Positions 18,103-26,971 of a DNA stretch of 64,000 nt are shown here, in pieces. Below the pieces are notes generated by a model that saw only the letters and a list, made by a program, of their open reading frames with translations, was not told where the DNA came from and did no database searches. The first letter of the stretch is position 1. Every line of letters starts with the position of its first letter. Both the position numbers and the translations under genes were made by a program. Where the stretch lies: positions 10,868-74,867 of the forward strand of contig JAYOEY010000017.1 in assembly GCA_038116945.1 (NCBI GenBank). Reading direction: 5' to 3'. Source of the DNA: JAYOEY01 sp038116945. Its GTDB lineage: Bacteria; Pseudomonadota; Alphaproteobacteria; MPNO01; UBA2964.

Positions 18103-19478
18103 CCGGTCGCCGGATCGGCCTCGTCGGTCTCGGCACGATGGGGAGCGCGCTGGCCGAAGCGCTTACGCGCGCCGGTTTCGACGTTCAGGCCGCCGATCCG
18201 CTCGATGCGGCGCCGTCCGCGCCCGACGGAATCGCCGTCCATCCGGGGCTGGATGATCTCGCACGGGCGCTCGATGCGCCGCGCCGTATCCTGATCATGG
18301 TCACGGCCGGCGACCCGGTGGACGCGGTGATCGGGACGCTGCGTCCGTTTCTCGAGGCGGGCGACCTGCTGATCGACGGCGGCAACTCGCATTTCCGGGA
18401 CACGGGGCGGCGCGAGGCGCTGCTGGCTGAAAGCGGCGTCGATTATCTGGGCGTCGGCATCTCCGGCGGGGAAGAAGGGGCGCGCAACGGCGCATCGGTC
18501 ATGGCCGGCGGATCGGAACAGGCCTTCAGGGCCGCCGAGGACATTCTGGCCGCCATTGCCGCATCGCACGACGGCGCTTCGTGCTGCGCCCATGTCGGTC
18601 CCGGCGGGGCGGGCCATTTCGTCAAGATGGTCCATAACGGCATCGAATACGCGCTGATGCAGGCCATCGCCGAGGCGCATTTCCTGCTTCATGTCGGCGG
18701 CGGCCGCTCGCATGGCGAAGTCGCGTCCGTCTTTCGCGGCTGGAACAGGGGCGTCCTCGAAAGCTACCTGCTCGGGATCGCCGCCGCCGTTCTCGAAACC
18801 ATAGATCCCGATACGGACCGGCCGCTTCTCGACAGTCTCGACGACCGCGCCGGCGAAAGCGGCACCGGACGATGGGTCGTGACCGAGGCGATGGCGCTCT
18901 GCGTGCCGGTTCCGTCGATCATGGAGGCGGTCGCGGCGCGCAACCTGTCGGGACAGATTGAAGCGCGGAAGGCCCTCAGGGAACCGGCGACGGGGTCCGT
19001 CGGGATCGATCCGGATCAGGTTCGCGCGGCGTTTCTGGGCGCCAGCGTGGCCGCCTTTGCGCAGGGGCTTTCGGTGATCGCGGCTGCCGGCGCGCGCGAC
19101 GGCTGGCGGCCGGATTTCGCTGACATCGCCCGTATCTGGCGCAAGGGCTGCATCGTCCAGGGCGCGTTCCTGGACGATATCGTCGCCGCGTTCGAACGCG
19201 ATCCCGCCCTGCCTCACCTGCTGCTCGATCCGACGATCATCGCCATTGCGGAGGCGTCGTCGACGGCGTGGCGGAACGCTGTTTCCGGCGCGCTGGCGGC
19301 CTGCCTGCCCGTTCCCGTTATTGCGGCATCGCTCGGCTGGTACGACGCGCTCCGGACGGGGCGCCTCTGGACGGCGCTGGTGCAGGCCCAGCGCGACTAT
19401 TTCGGCCGCCACGGGCTCAGGCGTACGGGTCGCGACGATGTGTTTCACGCGGACTGGAAACCGCTGGATCGCGGCTGA
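18099..19478 (+). CDS. gnd: 6-phosphogluconate dehydrogenase (decarboxylating)
   Basis: Oxidises and decarboxylates 6-phosphogluconate to ribulose 5-phosphate with NADP+ or NAD+. The Rossmann start is GLVGLGTMGSA (about residue 7), followed by IDGGNSHFRDT, the GISGGEEGARNG substrate loop and the catalytic block GAGHFVKMVHNGIEY (Lys and Glu, about residues 170-185). Length 459 aa is close to the family's usual 470. The all-helical C-terminal domain ends in a short tail (GRDDVFHADW). The start is GTG at 18099, overlapping the upstream oxygenase stop. Other pentose-phosphate genes are not nearby. Confidence 0.92.
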   Translation: MTGRRIGLVGLGTMGSALAEALTRAGFDVQAADPLDAAPSAPDGIAVHPGLDDLARALDAPRRILIMVTAGDPVDAVIGTLRPFLEAGDLLIDGGNSHFRDTGRREALLAESGVDYLGVGISGGEEGARNGASVMAGGSEQAFRAAEDILAAIAASHDGASCCAHVGPGGAGHFVKMVHNGIEYALMQAIAEAHFLLHVGGGRSHGEVASVFRGWNRGVLESYLLGIAAAVLETIDPDTDRPLLDSLDDRAGESGTGRWVVTEAMALCVPVPSIMEAVAARNLSGQIEARKALREPATGSVGIDPDQVRAAFLGASVAAFAQGLSVIAAAGARDGWRPDFADIARIWRKGCIVQGAFLDDIVAAFERDPALPHLLLDPTIIAIAEASSTAWRNAVSGALAACLPVPVIAASLGWYDALRTGRLWTALVQAQRDYFGRHGLRRTGRDDVFHADWKPLDRG

Positions 19479-19493
19479 CGCGGGGCGCGGCGG

Positions 19494-19796
19494 TTATTCC
19501 TTCGTCCGTCCGGCGTTTTCCCTGCGCACGAAAATTTCCGCGCATGCCGCGAGGACCAGCAGGACCGGGCTGACATAGACGGAAAAAACGCCGCCATAGA
19601 GGATCGCAGACATTGTCCAGGGGCCCACGCCGTCAGGTACATGCGTGCATGTAATCCGGACCTTGAAATTGGACGTGCAGCCGGCGGCTTCGTGAACGCC
19701 CGAGGCGATCAGGGCCGTCAGCCCGACTGTCAGGACGACAAAAAGCAGCTTACGGGCGAACGGGCTCCGCAGCATCAGGGCGCTTGGCAACGTCAT
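19494..19796 (-). CDS. small hypothetical membrane protein (100 aa)
   Basis: Two hydrophobic helices are visible (about residues 16-35, KLLFVVLTVGLTALIASG, and about 66-90, SAILYGGVFSVYVSPVLLVL), joined by a soluble loop with two Cys (CTSNFKVRITC) that could form a disulfide if the loop is periplasmic. The C-terminus is basic. ATG at 19796, TAA at 19494; it starts 17 bp after the GMC oxidoreductase gene on the same strand and may be co-transcribed. No family recognised. A GC-rich spurious frame is possible, but the hydrophobic pattern argues for a real gene. Confidence 0.6.
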   Translation of the reverse strand: MTLPSALMLRSPFARKLLFVVLTVGLTALIASGVHEAAGCTSNFKVRITCTHVPDGVGPWTMSAILYGGVFSVYVSPVLLVLAACAEIFVRRENAGRTKE

Positions 19797-19813
19797 GCGG
19801 TCGGGGGCATCCC

Positions 19814-21448
19814 CTAAGCCGCCTCCGACCTCGGCAGCGGCTGTTCGCCCCGTATCATCGCAGCGCCCTTTTCGGCGATCATCAGCACTGCGGCGTTGAT
19901 GTTGCCGGAAACGAGATCCGGCATCGCCGCCGCGTCGACCACGCGCAGCCCTTCCGTGCCCTTCACCTTGAGCTCCGCGTCCAGCACCGCTTCCGGCCCT
20001 GTCCCCATCGGGCAGGTACAGGACGGGTGATGCGCCGTGATGGCGGTCCGGCGGATAAACTCGTCGATCTGGTCGTCGGTCTGGACGTCCGGTCCGGGCG
20101 CCAGCTCTACGCCGCGCCACTTGTCGAGCGCCGGCTGGTTGATGATGTCGCGGATGCGTTTGACGCCTTCGCGCAGCAGCGGCAGGTCGTTGGGCGAATC
20201 GAGGAAATTCTGGATGATCCGCACCTTGTCCTTCGGGTTCGACGACCGCAGCAGCACTTCGCCCCGGCTTTCGGGATGCAGCAGCACGGGCCGCATGCCG
20301 AAACCTTCGGTGTAAGGCTTCTTGATGCCGGGGAACCAGAGATGCGCTGACGGCGCGGTGCCGCGGAACAGGAACTGGAGGTCCGGCACGGCGAGCTCGG
20401 GCCGCGTCTTGACGTAGCCATGCAGTCCGCCGGGCAGGATCGTCGCCGGGCCCGACTTGAACAGGTAGGCCTGCACCATGGCGAGCGCCATCCGGTCGAA
20501 CCGCATCAGCGCGTGGAACCAGTCGGGTTCGGTGCGCGTGTAGTGGATCAGCACGGCCAGATGATCCTGCAGGTTCTTGCCGACGCCGGGCAGGTCGAGA
20601 ATTGGGTCGATGCCGACATCCTTCAGGTGATCCGCCGGGCCGATGCCCGACAGCATGAGAAGCTGGGGCGAGTTGAACACGCCACCGGACAGGAGCACTT
20701 CGCGGTCGGCGCGCGCCTGCTTGAGCGTGCCTCCCTGCTCGTACTCGATGCCTACCGCCCGGTTGCCCTCCATGATAATGCGGGTGGCGTAGGCCATGGT
20801 TTCCACCGTCAGGTTGCGGCGCGATTTCGCCGGGTGCAGGTAGGCGACCGCCGCCGAGCAGCGCGTGCCGCCCATCTGGGTCGACTGCGAAACGCCGAAC
20901 CCTTCCTGCTGCCTGCCGTTGTAATCGTCGGTCAGCTGGTAGCCGGCCTCGACGCAGGCGTTGGCCCAGTCCTTGAACAGCGGGTCCTCGTTGCGCGCCC
21001 ATTGCGTCACCATCGGGCCGTTGCCGCCGCGATAGTCGTTCTCGCCGTCCTGCCAGCTTTCGCAGCGCCGCATGTAGGGCAGGATGTCGGCATAGGACCA
21101 GCCGGTCGCGCCTTTCTGCGCCCAGCGGTCGTAATCGCCGCGGTGGCCGCGCACGTAAGCCATGACGTTGATCGAGCTGGAACCGCCGATCACCTTGCCG
21201 CGCATCGCCTCGATGACCCGGTTGTTGAGGCGCGGCTCGGGCTCGCCGTCATACCCCCAGTCATGCATCCGGTGCTCGTGCATCTTGCCCATGCCCAGCG
21301 GAATATGGATCAGCGGGTCGCTGTCGTTGCCGCCGGCTTCCAGCAGCAGGATTTTTACGTCCGCGTCCTCGCTCAGCCGACCGGCGAGAATGCAGCCGGC
21401 GGAACCGGCGCCCACGATGATGTAGTCGAAGGATTTTGCGTCGCTCAT
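19814..21448 (-). CDS. GMC family FAD-dependent oxidoreductase (choline/alcohol dehydrogenase-like)
   Basis: 544-aa glucose-methanol-choline flavoprotein. The N-terminal FAD fold is DYIIVGAGSAGCILAGRL, followed by KVIGGSSSINVMAYVRGH and SGVFNSPQLLMLSGIGP. The active-site His is in TAHHPSCTCPMG (about 470), and the family C-terminal segment contains DLVSGNINAAV, where the second catalytic residue (Asn) lies. It would oxidise a primary alcohol to an aldehyde and pass electrons to a quinone or O2. It is divergent from the UbiD gene at 21596. Substrate is unknown; a choline role is not supported by any betaine gene nearby. Confidence 0.92.
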   Translation of the reverse strand: MSDAKSFDYIIVGAGSAGCILAGRLSEDADVKILLLEAGGNDSDPLIHIPLGMGKMHEHRMHDWGYDGEPEPRLNNRVIEAMRGKVIGGSSSINVMAYVRGHRGDYDRWAQKGATGWSYADILPYMRRCESWQDGENDYRGGNGPMVTQWARNEDPLFKDWANACVEAGYQLTDDYNGRQQEGFGVSQSTQMGGTRCSAAVAYLHPAKSRRNLTVETMAYATRIIMEGNRAVGIEYEQGGTLKQARADREVLLSGGVFNSPQLLMLSGIGPADHLKDVGIDPILDLPGVGKNLQDHLAVLIHYTRTEPDWFHALMRFDRMALAMVQAYLFKSGPATILPGGLHGYVKTRPELAVPDLQFLFRGTAPSAHLWFPGIKKPYTEGFGMRPVLLHPESRGEVLLRSSNPKDKVRIIQNFLDSPNDLPLLREGVKRIRDIINQPALDKWRGVELAPGPDVQTDDQIDEFIRRTAITAHHPSCTCPMGTGPEAVLDAELKVKGTEGLRVVDAAAMPDLVSGNINAAVLMIAEKGAAMIRGEQPLPRSEAA

Positions 21449-21536
21449 GGGATATTTTTCCGTTTCTGGATATTTTCCGGTTTTTGGTACGGGTGTTTTC
21501 TACACCCTGCTTGAAGCCGCGCAAACCCCGGCCAAG

Positions 21537-21565
21537 TTGACAGGCCTCCCGCCGTTTCGCATGGT
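21537..21565 (+). promoter_or_regulatory. candidate sigma-70 promoter for the UbiD-family gene
   Basis: A perfect -35 TTGACA (21537-21542) is followed after 17 bases by a weak -10 CATGGT (21560-21565), about 30 bp before the ATG at 21596. The -10 match is poor, so this is tentative. Confidence 0.4.
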
Positions 21566-21595
21566 GCTGAAAGCAAATATCAGGAGACGCCTTCA

Positions 21596-23002
21596 ATGCC
21601 GCATACCCTCAGGTCCTTTCTGGAATCGGTCGACAACCGGATGATGCACATCCATGACGAGGTCGATGCGATCAATCAGGTCGGCTATCTGTGCTCCGAG
21701 AGCAAGGGGCCGCTGACCTTTCATAATCTGAAGGATTTTCCCGGCTGGCGGCTGACCGACATGCTGATCATGGACCGCAAGGGGCAGGCGGCCGCGCTCG
21801 GTCTCGATTCGGTGAAGGAGGTCTGCCCCTATCTCGCCGGGCGCATGTCGGCCGGGCCCGGCACGTCGAAGATGGTGACCGACGCGCCGGTCAAGGAGGT
21901 CAAGCTGATCGGCGACGAGGCCGATATCCGCAAGGTGCCGATCCCGATTCATTCCGAGGGCGATGCCGGGCGCTATCTGGGCTCCGGCGTGACCATCACC
22001 AGGGACCCCGAAACCGGCATCCGCAACGAGGCGATCCTGCGGATGCAGCTCACCAACGATCCGCACAAATGCCCGTTCTGGATGGCGGCGCGGCACAACT
22101 ATTCGCACTATCTGAAATATGTCGAGCGCGGCGAATCCATGCCGATGGCATTCGCCATCGGGCTGCATCCGGTCTACGAGATCATGTCCAACTGGTCGGG
22201 CATCCATAAGGATTTCGACGAGCTGGAATATGCCGCCGGCGTGCTCGGCGAAGAGGTCGAGCTGGTCAAATGCGAGACCATCGATCTCGAAGTGCCGGCC
22301 CATGCCGAGGTGGTGATCGAGGGGCTGGTGCACCCGACCGACCGCATGATGGAAGGTCCGTTCGGCGAATTCACCACGCTCGGCACCGGCGCCGAAGGCC
22401 CTGCGCCTGTGTTCGAGGTCACCGCCATCACCCACCGCAAGGACCCGATCTTCCGCCACATGCAAGCGACCTGGTTCACCGACCATCAGCCGCTGATCAC
22501 GCTGCCGATGGAGGCGACCTACTACAACAGGCTGCGCGAGACCCACGGCAACACCAACGTGCTCGACGTGTTCGTGCCGCCCTGGGCGTCGCAGTTCATG
22601 ATGATCGTTCAGGTCGAGGCGAAATGGGACGGACAGGTCAGCGACATGCTGATGTCGGCGCTGTCGGGCCCCAACCTGCACGTGAAGACGGTCATCGCGG
22701 TCGACGAGGACGTCGATATCTACAACGCCGAGGATGTGCTGTGGGCGGTGTCCTGCCGCTGCGACCCGGCGGCCGACGTGTTCATCAAGGGCGGCTCGCG
22801 CCTGCATCCGCTGGACGTGTCGATCCCGCAGGTCGGCGACGAGTACACGGTGATGCGGATCGGCGGCAAGATGGGCATCGATGCCACCCGCCCGCCGACC
22901 TGGCGCAAGGAAGAGCGTGCAAAGCTCGGCCGCGTCAACCCGAAGGGCAAGGGCGATGAAGCGATCGAAAAGCTGCTGGAGATGGTGCGCCAGCCGCGGT
23001 GA
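21596..23002 (+). CDS. UbiD-family (de)carboxylase, prenyl-FMN dependent
   Basis: 468-aa UbiD-type enzyme that reversibly (de)carboxylates an unsaturated or aromatic acid with prenylated FMN. The family block EGPFGEFTTL at about residue 252 supplies active-site Glu residues, and TDAPVKEVKL, GRYLGSGVT and FRHMQATW fit the fold. The ATG at 21596 has CAGGAGA 9 bases before it. No ubiX-like flavin prenyltransferase is in the window, so the cofactor must be made elsewhere. With the second UbiD at 26972 and extradiol dioxygenases between them, it suggests aromatic carboxylate breakdown. The stop faces the DUF2628 gene with a 30-bp gap. Confidence 0.9.
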   Translation: MPHTLRSFLESVDNRMMHIHDEVDAINQVGYLCSESKGPLTFHNLKDFPGWRLTDMLIMDRKGQAAALGLDSVKEVCPYLAGRMSAGPGTSKMVTDAPVKEVKLIGDEADIRKVPIPIHSEGDAGRYLGSGVTITRDPETGIRNEAILRMQLTNDPHKCPFWMAARHNYSHYLKYVERGESMPMAFAIGLHPVYEIMSNWSGIHKDFDELEYAAGVLGEEVELVKCETIDLEVPAHAEVVIEGLVHPTDRMMEGPFGEFTTLGTGAEGPAPVFEVTAITHRKDPIFRHMQATWFTDHQPLITLPMEATYYNRLRETHGNTNVLDVFVPPWASQFMMIVQVEAKWDGQVSDMLMSALSGPNLHVKTVIAVDEDVDIYNAEDVLWAVSCRCDPAADVFIKGGSRLHPLDVSIPQVGDEYTVMRIGGKMGIDATRPPTWRKEERAKLGRVNPKGKGDEAIEKLLEMVRQPR

Positions 23003-23032
23003 CGAACCGGCGCCCGTCAGGTCATAAGCGCC

Positions 23033-23890
23033 CTACATCGGCGCGAGCTGCACGCTGAAGCGTTTCTTGGTTGCGTCGCTCCAGATGATTTTGACCTTGT
23101 AATTGCCGGACTGGCCGCCGCCGCTCAGCGTCATCTTGCAGGTCCGTTCGACGCGGGATGCGGAAAGCTGGCTGAAATTGCCCACCTGTACGCCGGCTGA
23201 CGGGATATTCAGCGTTTTCATCTGGTTGACGACCATATTCTGAACCAGCTGTTCGACCTGCTTGGCGTTGCAGGACGGCAGCTGGGTCCGGGATGCCGGA
23301 CGCTGCCGGGCGCCGCCGGTGCTGAACAGCTTCTTGATGTTTTCCGCCCGCAACCCCTCTTTCAGCGTGTCGATATGATTCCAGGTCGGCCCGATGATCG
23401 CGCCCGCGCCCAGCGTCGCCATTATCAGGAAGCCGGCGATCGCGCCGCGCATCGTGCCGCCGCCCCGCATCTTGATGATCTGGTCGCGCTCGGCTTCGCT
23501 GAAATCCGTCTTCTCGACCTCGTAGATTTTGCGTTCCGCGCGGTACAGGTAGTACTGGTTGGCGAACACGTAGACGAGCATCCACGAACCGAGACTCAAT
23601 AGGCCGAGATAAGGATGGACGAGGGCCAGCGCCGCCGGAATCAGGACGAACAGGGCGCCTTCGAGATTCAGCCGGCGATAGAACAGCCATACCGGAGCAA
23701 ACGGAAACGCCCCCCAGTTCCAGCCCATGACATGGCCTTTTTCCTCGTATCTCCGGTAGAGGTCCTCGTACCTGTCGGCCTTTCTCTCGCCGACGAATAT
23801 CCGCATGCGGGCAAACTCGTCGCGCGCGTTCGCGGCGACCGGAACCAGTTCCGGACGTTCGTTCACGGTGCTTCTGCTGCCGTCTGCCAC
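23033..23890 (-). CDS. DUF2628-domain membrane protein
   Basis: 285-aa protein of unknown function. The N-terminal 65 residues are soluble (FVGERKADRYEDLYRRY), followed by WNWGAFPFAPVWLFYRR and hydrophobic segments (about 78-112), the DUF2628 pattern. A further single helix (about 149-167) leads to a probably exported C-terminal domain with two Cys and a beta-rich end (GNYKVKIIWSDATKKR) that looks like a binding or sensing domain. It starts with GTG at 23890, preceded by AAAGG. The 176 bp up to the divergent TauD gene include an AT-rich patch at 23922-23950 likely to hold promoters, but no box pair is convincing. Confidence 0.78.
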   Translation of the reverse strand: MADGSRSTVNERPELVPVAANARDEFARMRIFVGERKADRYEDLYRRYEEKGHVMGWNWGAFPFAPVWLFYRRLNLEGALFVLIPAALALVHPYLGLLSLGSWMLVYVFANQYYLYRAERKIYEVEKTDFSEAERDQIIKMRGGGTMRGAIAGFLIMATLGAGAIIGPTWNHIDTLKEGLRAENIKKLFSTGGARQRPASRTQLPSCNAKQVEQLVQNMVVNQMKTLNIPSAGVQVGNFSQLSASRVERTCKMTLSGGGQSGNYKVKIIWSDATKKRFSVQLAPM

Positions 23891-24066
23891 GCGCCTTTAC
23901 CCACAATCGTTTGCGGAGTTTGCCGTTAATATATAGCACGACAATTGACATTTGATGAGTGATCTTGCGCACCGGCCGGAATCTGCCGTTTCCACAGCAG
24001 ACGAAATGGACCCCGCGTCGACAATGCGGTAGGGTTTCCCGATACCGGAGAACAGGAGATATCGGC

Positions 24067-24948
24067 ATGTGCGCGACCGTAACCGGCGTTCTGAATCAGA
24101 CGGAGTCGTTGCAGATCGAAAAGCTGACGCCCCATATCGGCGCGGAAATCAAGGGTATCGATCTCACCCGGGAACTGGATGATGCGACCGTCGCGGCGCT
24201 CAATCAGGCATGGCTCGACCATATCGTCCTGATCTTTCGTGGCCAGACGCTGAGCCAGGAAGACCAGATCCGCGTCACCAAGTATTTCGGTCCCCATGCG
24301 GCCATCGCGCGGCCGCCCAAATATTTTCCGCCCGGCTATGCGAAAATCCTGCCCAACATCATGCTGATCTCCAACATCCGGGAAAACGGCGAGCCGATCG
24401 GCGCGCTGCCGGACGGCGAGATGATGTTCCATCACGACATGCTGCACGCCGAAGTGCCCGACAAGGGCACGCTGCTCTATTCGGTCGAAATCCCGAGCAC
24501 GGGGGGCGAAACGCTGTTCGCCAGCGGCTACGCGGCCTACGAAACGCTGGCGGACGACATCCGCGAACCGCTCGAAGGCAAATGGGCGTTCCATCACTAC
24601 AATTACGGGTCCACACAGAAGGGCGACGGGCGCGGCATCGAGGCGTTTGCGGAATCGCGCCACCCGGTCTTCCGCACGCACGAGGAAACCGGCCGCAAGG
24701 CGGTCTATGTCAACCGGCTGATGACCGAGCGGGTGGAAGACATGGACAGGGACGAGAGCGACAGGCTGCTGGCCGCGCTCTACGACCATATGGAGAAGCC
24801 GGAATTCGTCTATGAGCATTCATGGCAGGTCGGCGACCTGATCCTGTGGGACAATCGCTGTTCCTCGCACGCGAGAAACGATTTCCCGGACGGCGAACGC
24901 CGCCTGATGCTGCGCACCACGGTCAAGGGCGACACGCGGCCGTATTGA
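24067..24948 (+). CDS. TauD/TfdA-family 2-oxoglutarate dioxygenase
   Basis: 293-aa Fe(II)/2-oxoglutarate dioxygenase. Iron ligands are His122 and Asp124 (MMFHHDML) and distal His269 (SSHARNDF), with Arg residues in ERRLMLRTT for 2-oxoglutarate. The family hydroxylates sulfonates, phenoxyacetates and other small acids. It is a paralogue of the three tandem enzymes at 43672-46249, but it has HHD instead of HSD and stands alone. The ATG at 24067 has AGGAG seven bases upstream. It precedes the ring-cleavage genes on the same strand (80-bp gap), so a role in the same aromatic pathway is likely but inferred. Confidence 0.9.
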   Translation: MCATVTGVLNQTESLQIEKLTPHIGAEIKGIDLTRELDDATVAALNQAWLDHIVLIFRGQTLSQEDQIRVTKYFGPHAAIARPPKYFPPGYAKILPNIMLISNIRENGEPIGALPDGEMMFHHDMLHAEVPDKGTLLYSVEIPSTGGETLFASGYAAYETLADDIREPLEGKWAFHHYNYGSTQKGDGRGIEAFAESRHPVFRTHEETGRKAVYVNRLMTERVEDMDRDESDRLLAALYDHMEKPEFVYEHSWQVGDLILWDNRCSSHARNDFPDGERRLMLRTTVKGDTRPY

Positions 24949-25028
24949 AGCTTCGGACGGATTGCCTGTTCGCAACGGGCGACCATTTATTTAAGATCGA
25001 AAGACTGAATTCCAAGCAGGAGAATTTC

Positions 25029-25994
25029 ATGCCTTATGTCGGCATCGATGCGGTGACGTACGGAACCAGCGACGTAAAGAAGGGCGCGAAAGCGTTCGAG
25101 GATTTCGGCCTCAAGAAAATAAAGAGCGGCGTAAACGAAGCGATCCTGGAAACCCAGGACGGCTCGCGCGTGATCATCCGCAGGACGGGCGACAAATCGC
25201 TGCCCAGGGCGATTCAGCGCGGCTCCACGGTGCGCGAAATTACCTGGGGCGTCAGCTCGACGGCCGATCTGGCCCGGCTCAAAAAGGAGCTGTCGAAAGA
25301 TCGCGCGGTCACCGAGGACAGGGACGGCACGATCCATTCGACCGACAATAACGGTCTCGGCATCGCCTTCCGCAAGAGCCGCCGCCGCAAGGTCAAGCCG
25401 CGTTCCGCGACGCCCATCAATTCTCCCGAAGCCATCGTGCGGTTCGATGACCGGGCGACCTATTACGACAAGGCCAGCCCGCTGACGCTCGGCCATGCGG
25501 TGTTCACCGTGCCGTCCTACAAGGAAACCCAGGATTTCTACGTCGACAGGCTCGGCTTCTTCGTCACCGACTACTACAAGGGCCGCGGCGTGTTCCTGCG
25601 CTGCAAGACGCCGGGCGGGCATCACAACCTGTTCTTCCTCGAAGACGAGGCCGGCAAGACGGCGATCAATCACGTTGCGTTCGGTGTCGCCAACACGCAC
25701 GAGCTGTTTGCCGGCGGCATTCATTTTACGTCGCAGGGGTGGAAAACGGCCGTCGGGCCCGGGCGCCACATCGTGTCGTCCTGCTATTTCTGGTATTTCC
25801 AGAACCCGTGCGGCGGCAATATTGAATATTTCGTCGATGAGGATTTCTGCACCGAGAACTGGAAGCCGAAACACTGGAACCCGGCTCCCGACATGTTCGC
25901 CGAATGGGCGCTCGGCGACGGCCTCAGGAAATTCGCCGGACAGCCGCCGACCCGTACGAAACAGGACATGAAGAAAAAGCAGAAGGCGAAATAG
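25029..25994 (+). CDS. two-domain extradiol-type dioxygenase (VOC superfamily), copy 1
   Basis: 321-aa protein with the layout of type I extradiol (BphC-like) dioxygenases. The C-terminal domain carries the metal triad His156 (LGHAVFT), His215 (INHVAFG) and Glu266 (GNIEYF), with second-sphere His199 (HHN), His247 and Tyr256. The Glu-His247 and Glu-Tyr256 spacings (19 and 10) equal those of BphC. It would cleave a catechol next to its hydroxyls with O2, but the substrate is unknown. The ATG at 25029 has GCAGGAG upstream. The C-terminus is Lys-rich (MKKKQKAK). It is followed by a paralogue at 26040. Confidence 0.85.
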   Translation: MPYVGIDAVTYGTSDVKKGAKAFEDFGLKKIKSGVNEAILETQDGSRVIIRRTGDKSLPRAIQRGSTVREITWGVSSTADLARLKKELSKDRAVTEDRDGTIHSTDNNGLGIAFRKSRRRKVKPRSATPINSPEAIVRFDDRATYYDKASPLTLGHAVFTVPSYKETQDFYVDRLGFFVTDYYKGRGVFLRCKTPGGHHNLFFLEDEAGKTAINHVAFGVANTHELFAGGIHFTSQGWKTAVGPGRHIVSSCYFWYFQNPCGGNIEYFVDEDFCTENWKPKHWNPAPDMFAEWALGDGLRKFAGQPPTRTKQDMKKKQKAK

Positions 25995-26039
25995 CGACGG
26001 TTTGAAGAGTTGCCGGCGCGGCGACAGAGGGAGATCAGG

Positions 26040-26963
26040 ATGTCGATCACGGGACTGGACAAGGTCGTTTACGGCGTTGACGACATTGAGAAGGCGAAGG
26101 GATTCTGGACCGATTTCGGTCTCACGCCGGTCGATGGCGGCGATGCGACGCGGCTTGTGACGGTCGAGGGGGCCGAGGTCGAGATCCGTTCCGACGGCGA
26201 CGCTTCGCTTCCCGCCGGCCTGGCCGAAGGCAACACCGCGCGCGAATTCATCTGGGGCGCGGAAAGCCAGGAGGATATCGACGCCATCCGGGCAGAGCTG
26301 TCGAAAGACCGCGACGTTACCGTCGACGACGACGGGACGATCCATACGCTTGATGCGCTCGGCTACGGCGTCGGGTTCCGCGTGACGCGCCGCAGGGAGG
26401 TGCCTGTCGCGCCGACCGCCTACAACGCGCCGGGCCAGCCCGCACGCGTCAATGAACGCGGCAGGATCTACGAGAAGGCGGAACCGCACCGCATGTCGCA
26501 TATCGTCCTGCTGGCGCCCGATCTCGACAAACAGCTTTCATTCTATGTCGACCGGCTGGGGTTCAAGGTGACCGACTGCTATCCGGGGCGTGGCTATTTC
26601 CTGCGCTGCGGCGGGTCCAACGAGCACCACAATCTGTTCCTGCTGCATGGCGGCGACAATATCGGTTTTCACCATATCGCGTTCGAGCTGGAGAACATCC
26701 ACGAGGTCTTCGGCGGCGGGCTGCACATGACCGACAAGGGGTGGCAGACCCATCTCGGTCCGGGCCGTCACCCGCTGTCGTCGTGCTATTTCTGGTATTT
26801 CAAGAATCCCTGCGGCGGCGCCGCCGAATACGATTCCGATTCCGACTACATCACAGACGGGTGGGAACCCGCGGAATGGCCGTCGACGCCCGAAAGCTTC
26901 GCCGAATGGGCATATGCCGAGGGCGCGGCACGCTATAGCGGCATCCAGACCGGCAAGGCCTGA
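26040..26963 (+). CDS. two-domain extradiol-type dioxygenase (VOC superfamily), copy 2
   Basis: 307-aa paralogue of the preceding gene. The same active-site residues are present: His154 (MSHIVL), His212 (FHHIAF), Glu263 (AAEYDS), plus His197, His244 and Tyr253 with identical spacing. The two proteins diverge in the N-terminal domain and around the metal Glu (GNIEYF versus AAEYDS), so they may form a heteromer or act on different catechols. ATG at 26040 preceded by GGGAGATCAGG. The next gene, a UbiD-type decarboxylase, starts 8 bp downstream, so they are co-transcribed. Confidence 0.85.
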   Translation: MSITGLDKVVYGVDDIEKAKGFWTDFGLTPVDGGDATRLVTVEGAEVEIRSDGDASLPAGLAEGNTAREFIWGAESQEDIDAIRAELSKDRDVTVDDDGTIHTLDALGYGVGFRVTRRREVPVAPTAYNAPGQPARVNERGRIYEKAEPHRMSHIVLLAPDLDKQLSFYVDRLGFKVTDCYPGRGYFLRCGGSNEHHNLFLLHGGDNIGFHHIAFELENIHEVFGGGLHMTDKGWQTHLGPGRHPLSSCYFWYFKNPCGGAAEYDSDSDYITDGWEPAEWPSTPESFAEWAYAEGAARYSGIQTGKA

Positions 26964-26971
26964 TTCCGTAA

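Noticed and set aside
23922..23950. Promoter pair in the AT-rich patch between the DUF2628 and TauD genes
   Set aside because: TTGACA at 23945 has no acceptable -10 at 16-18 bases, and no good -35 is seen for the opposite strand.
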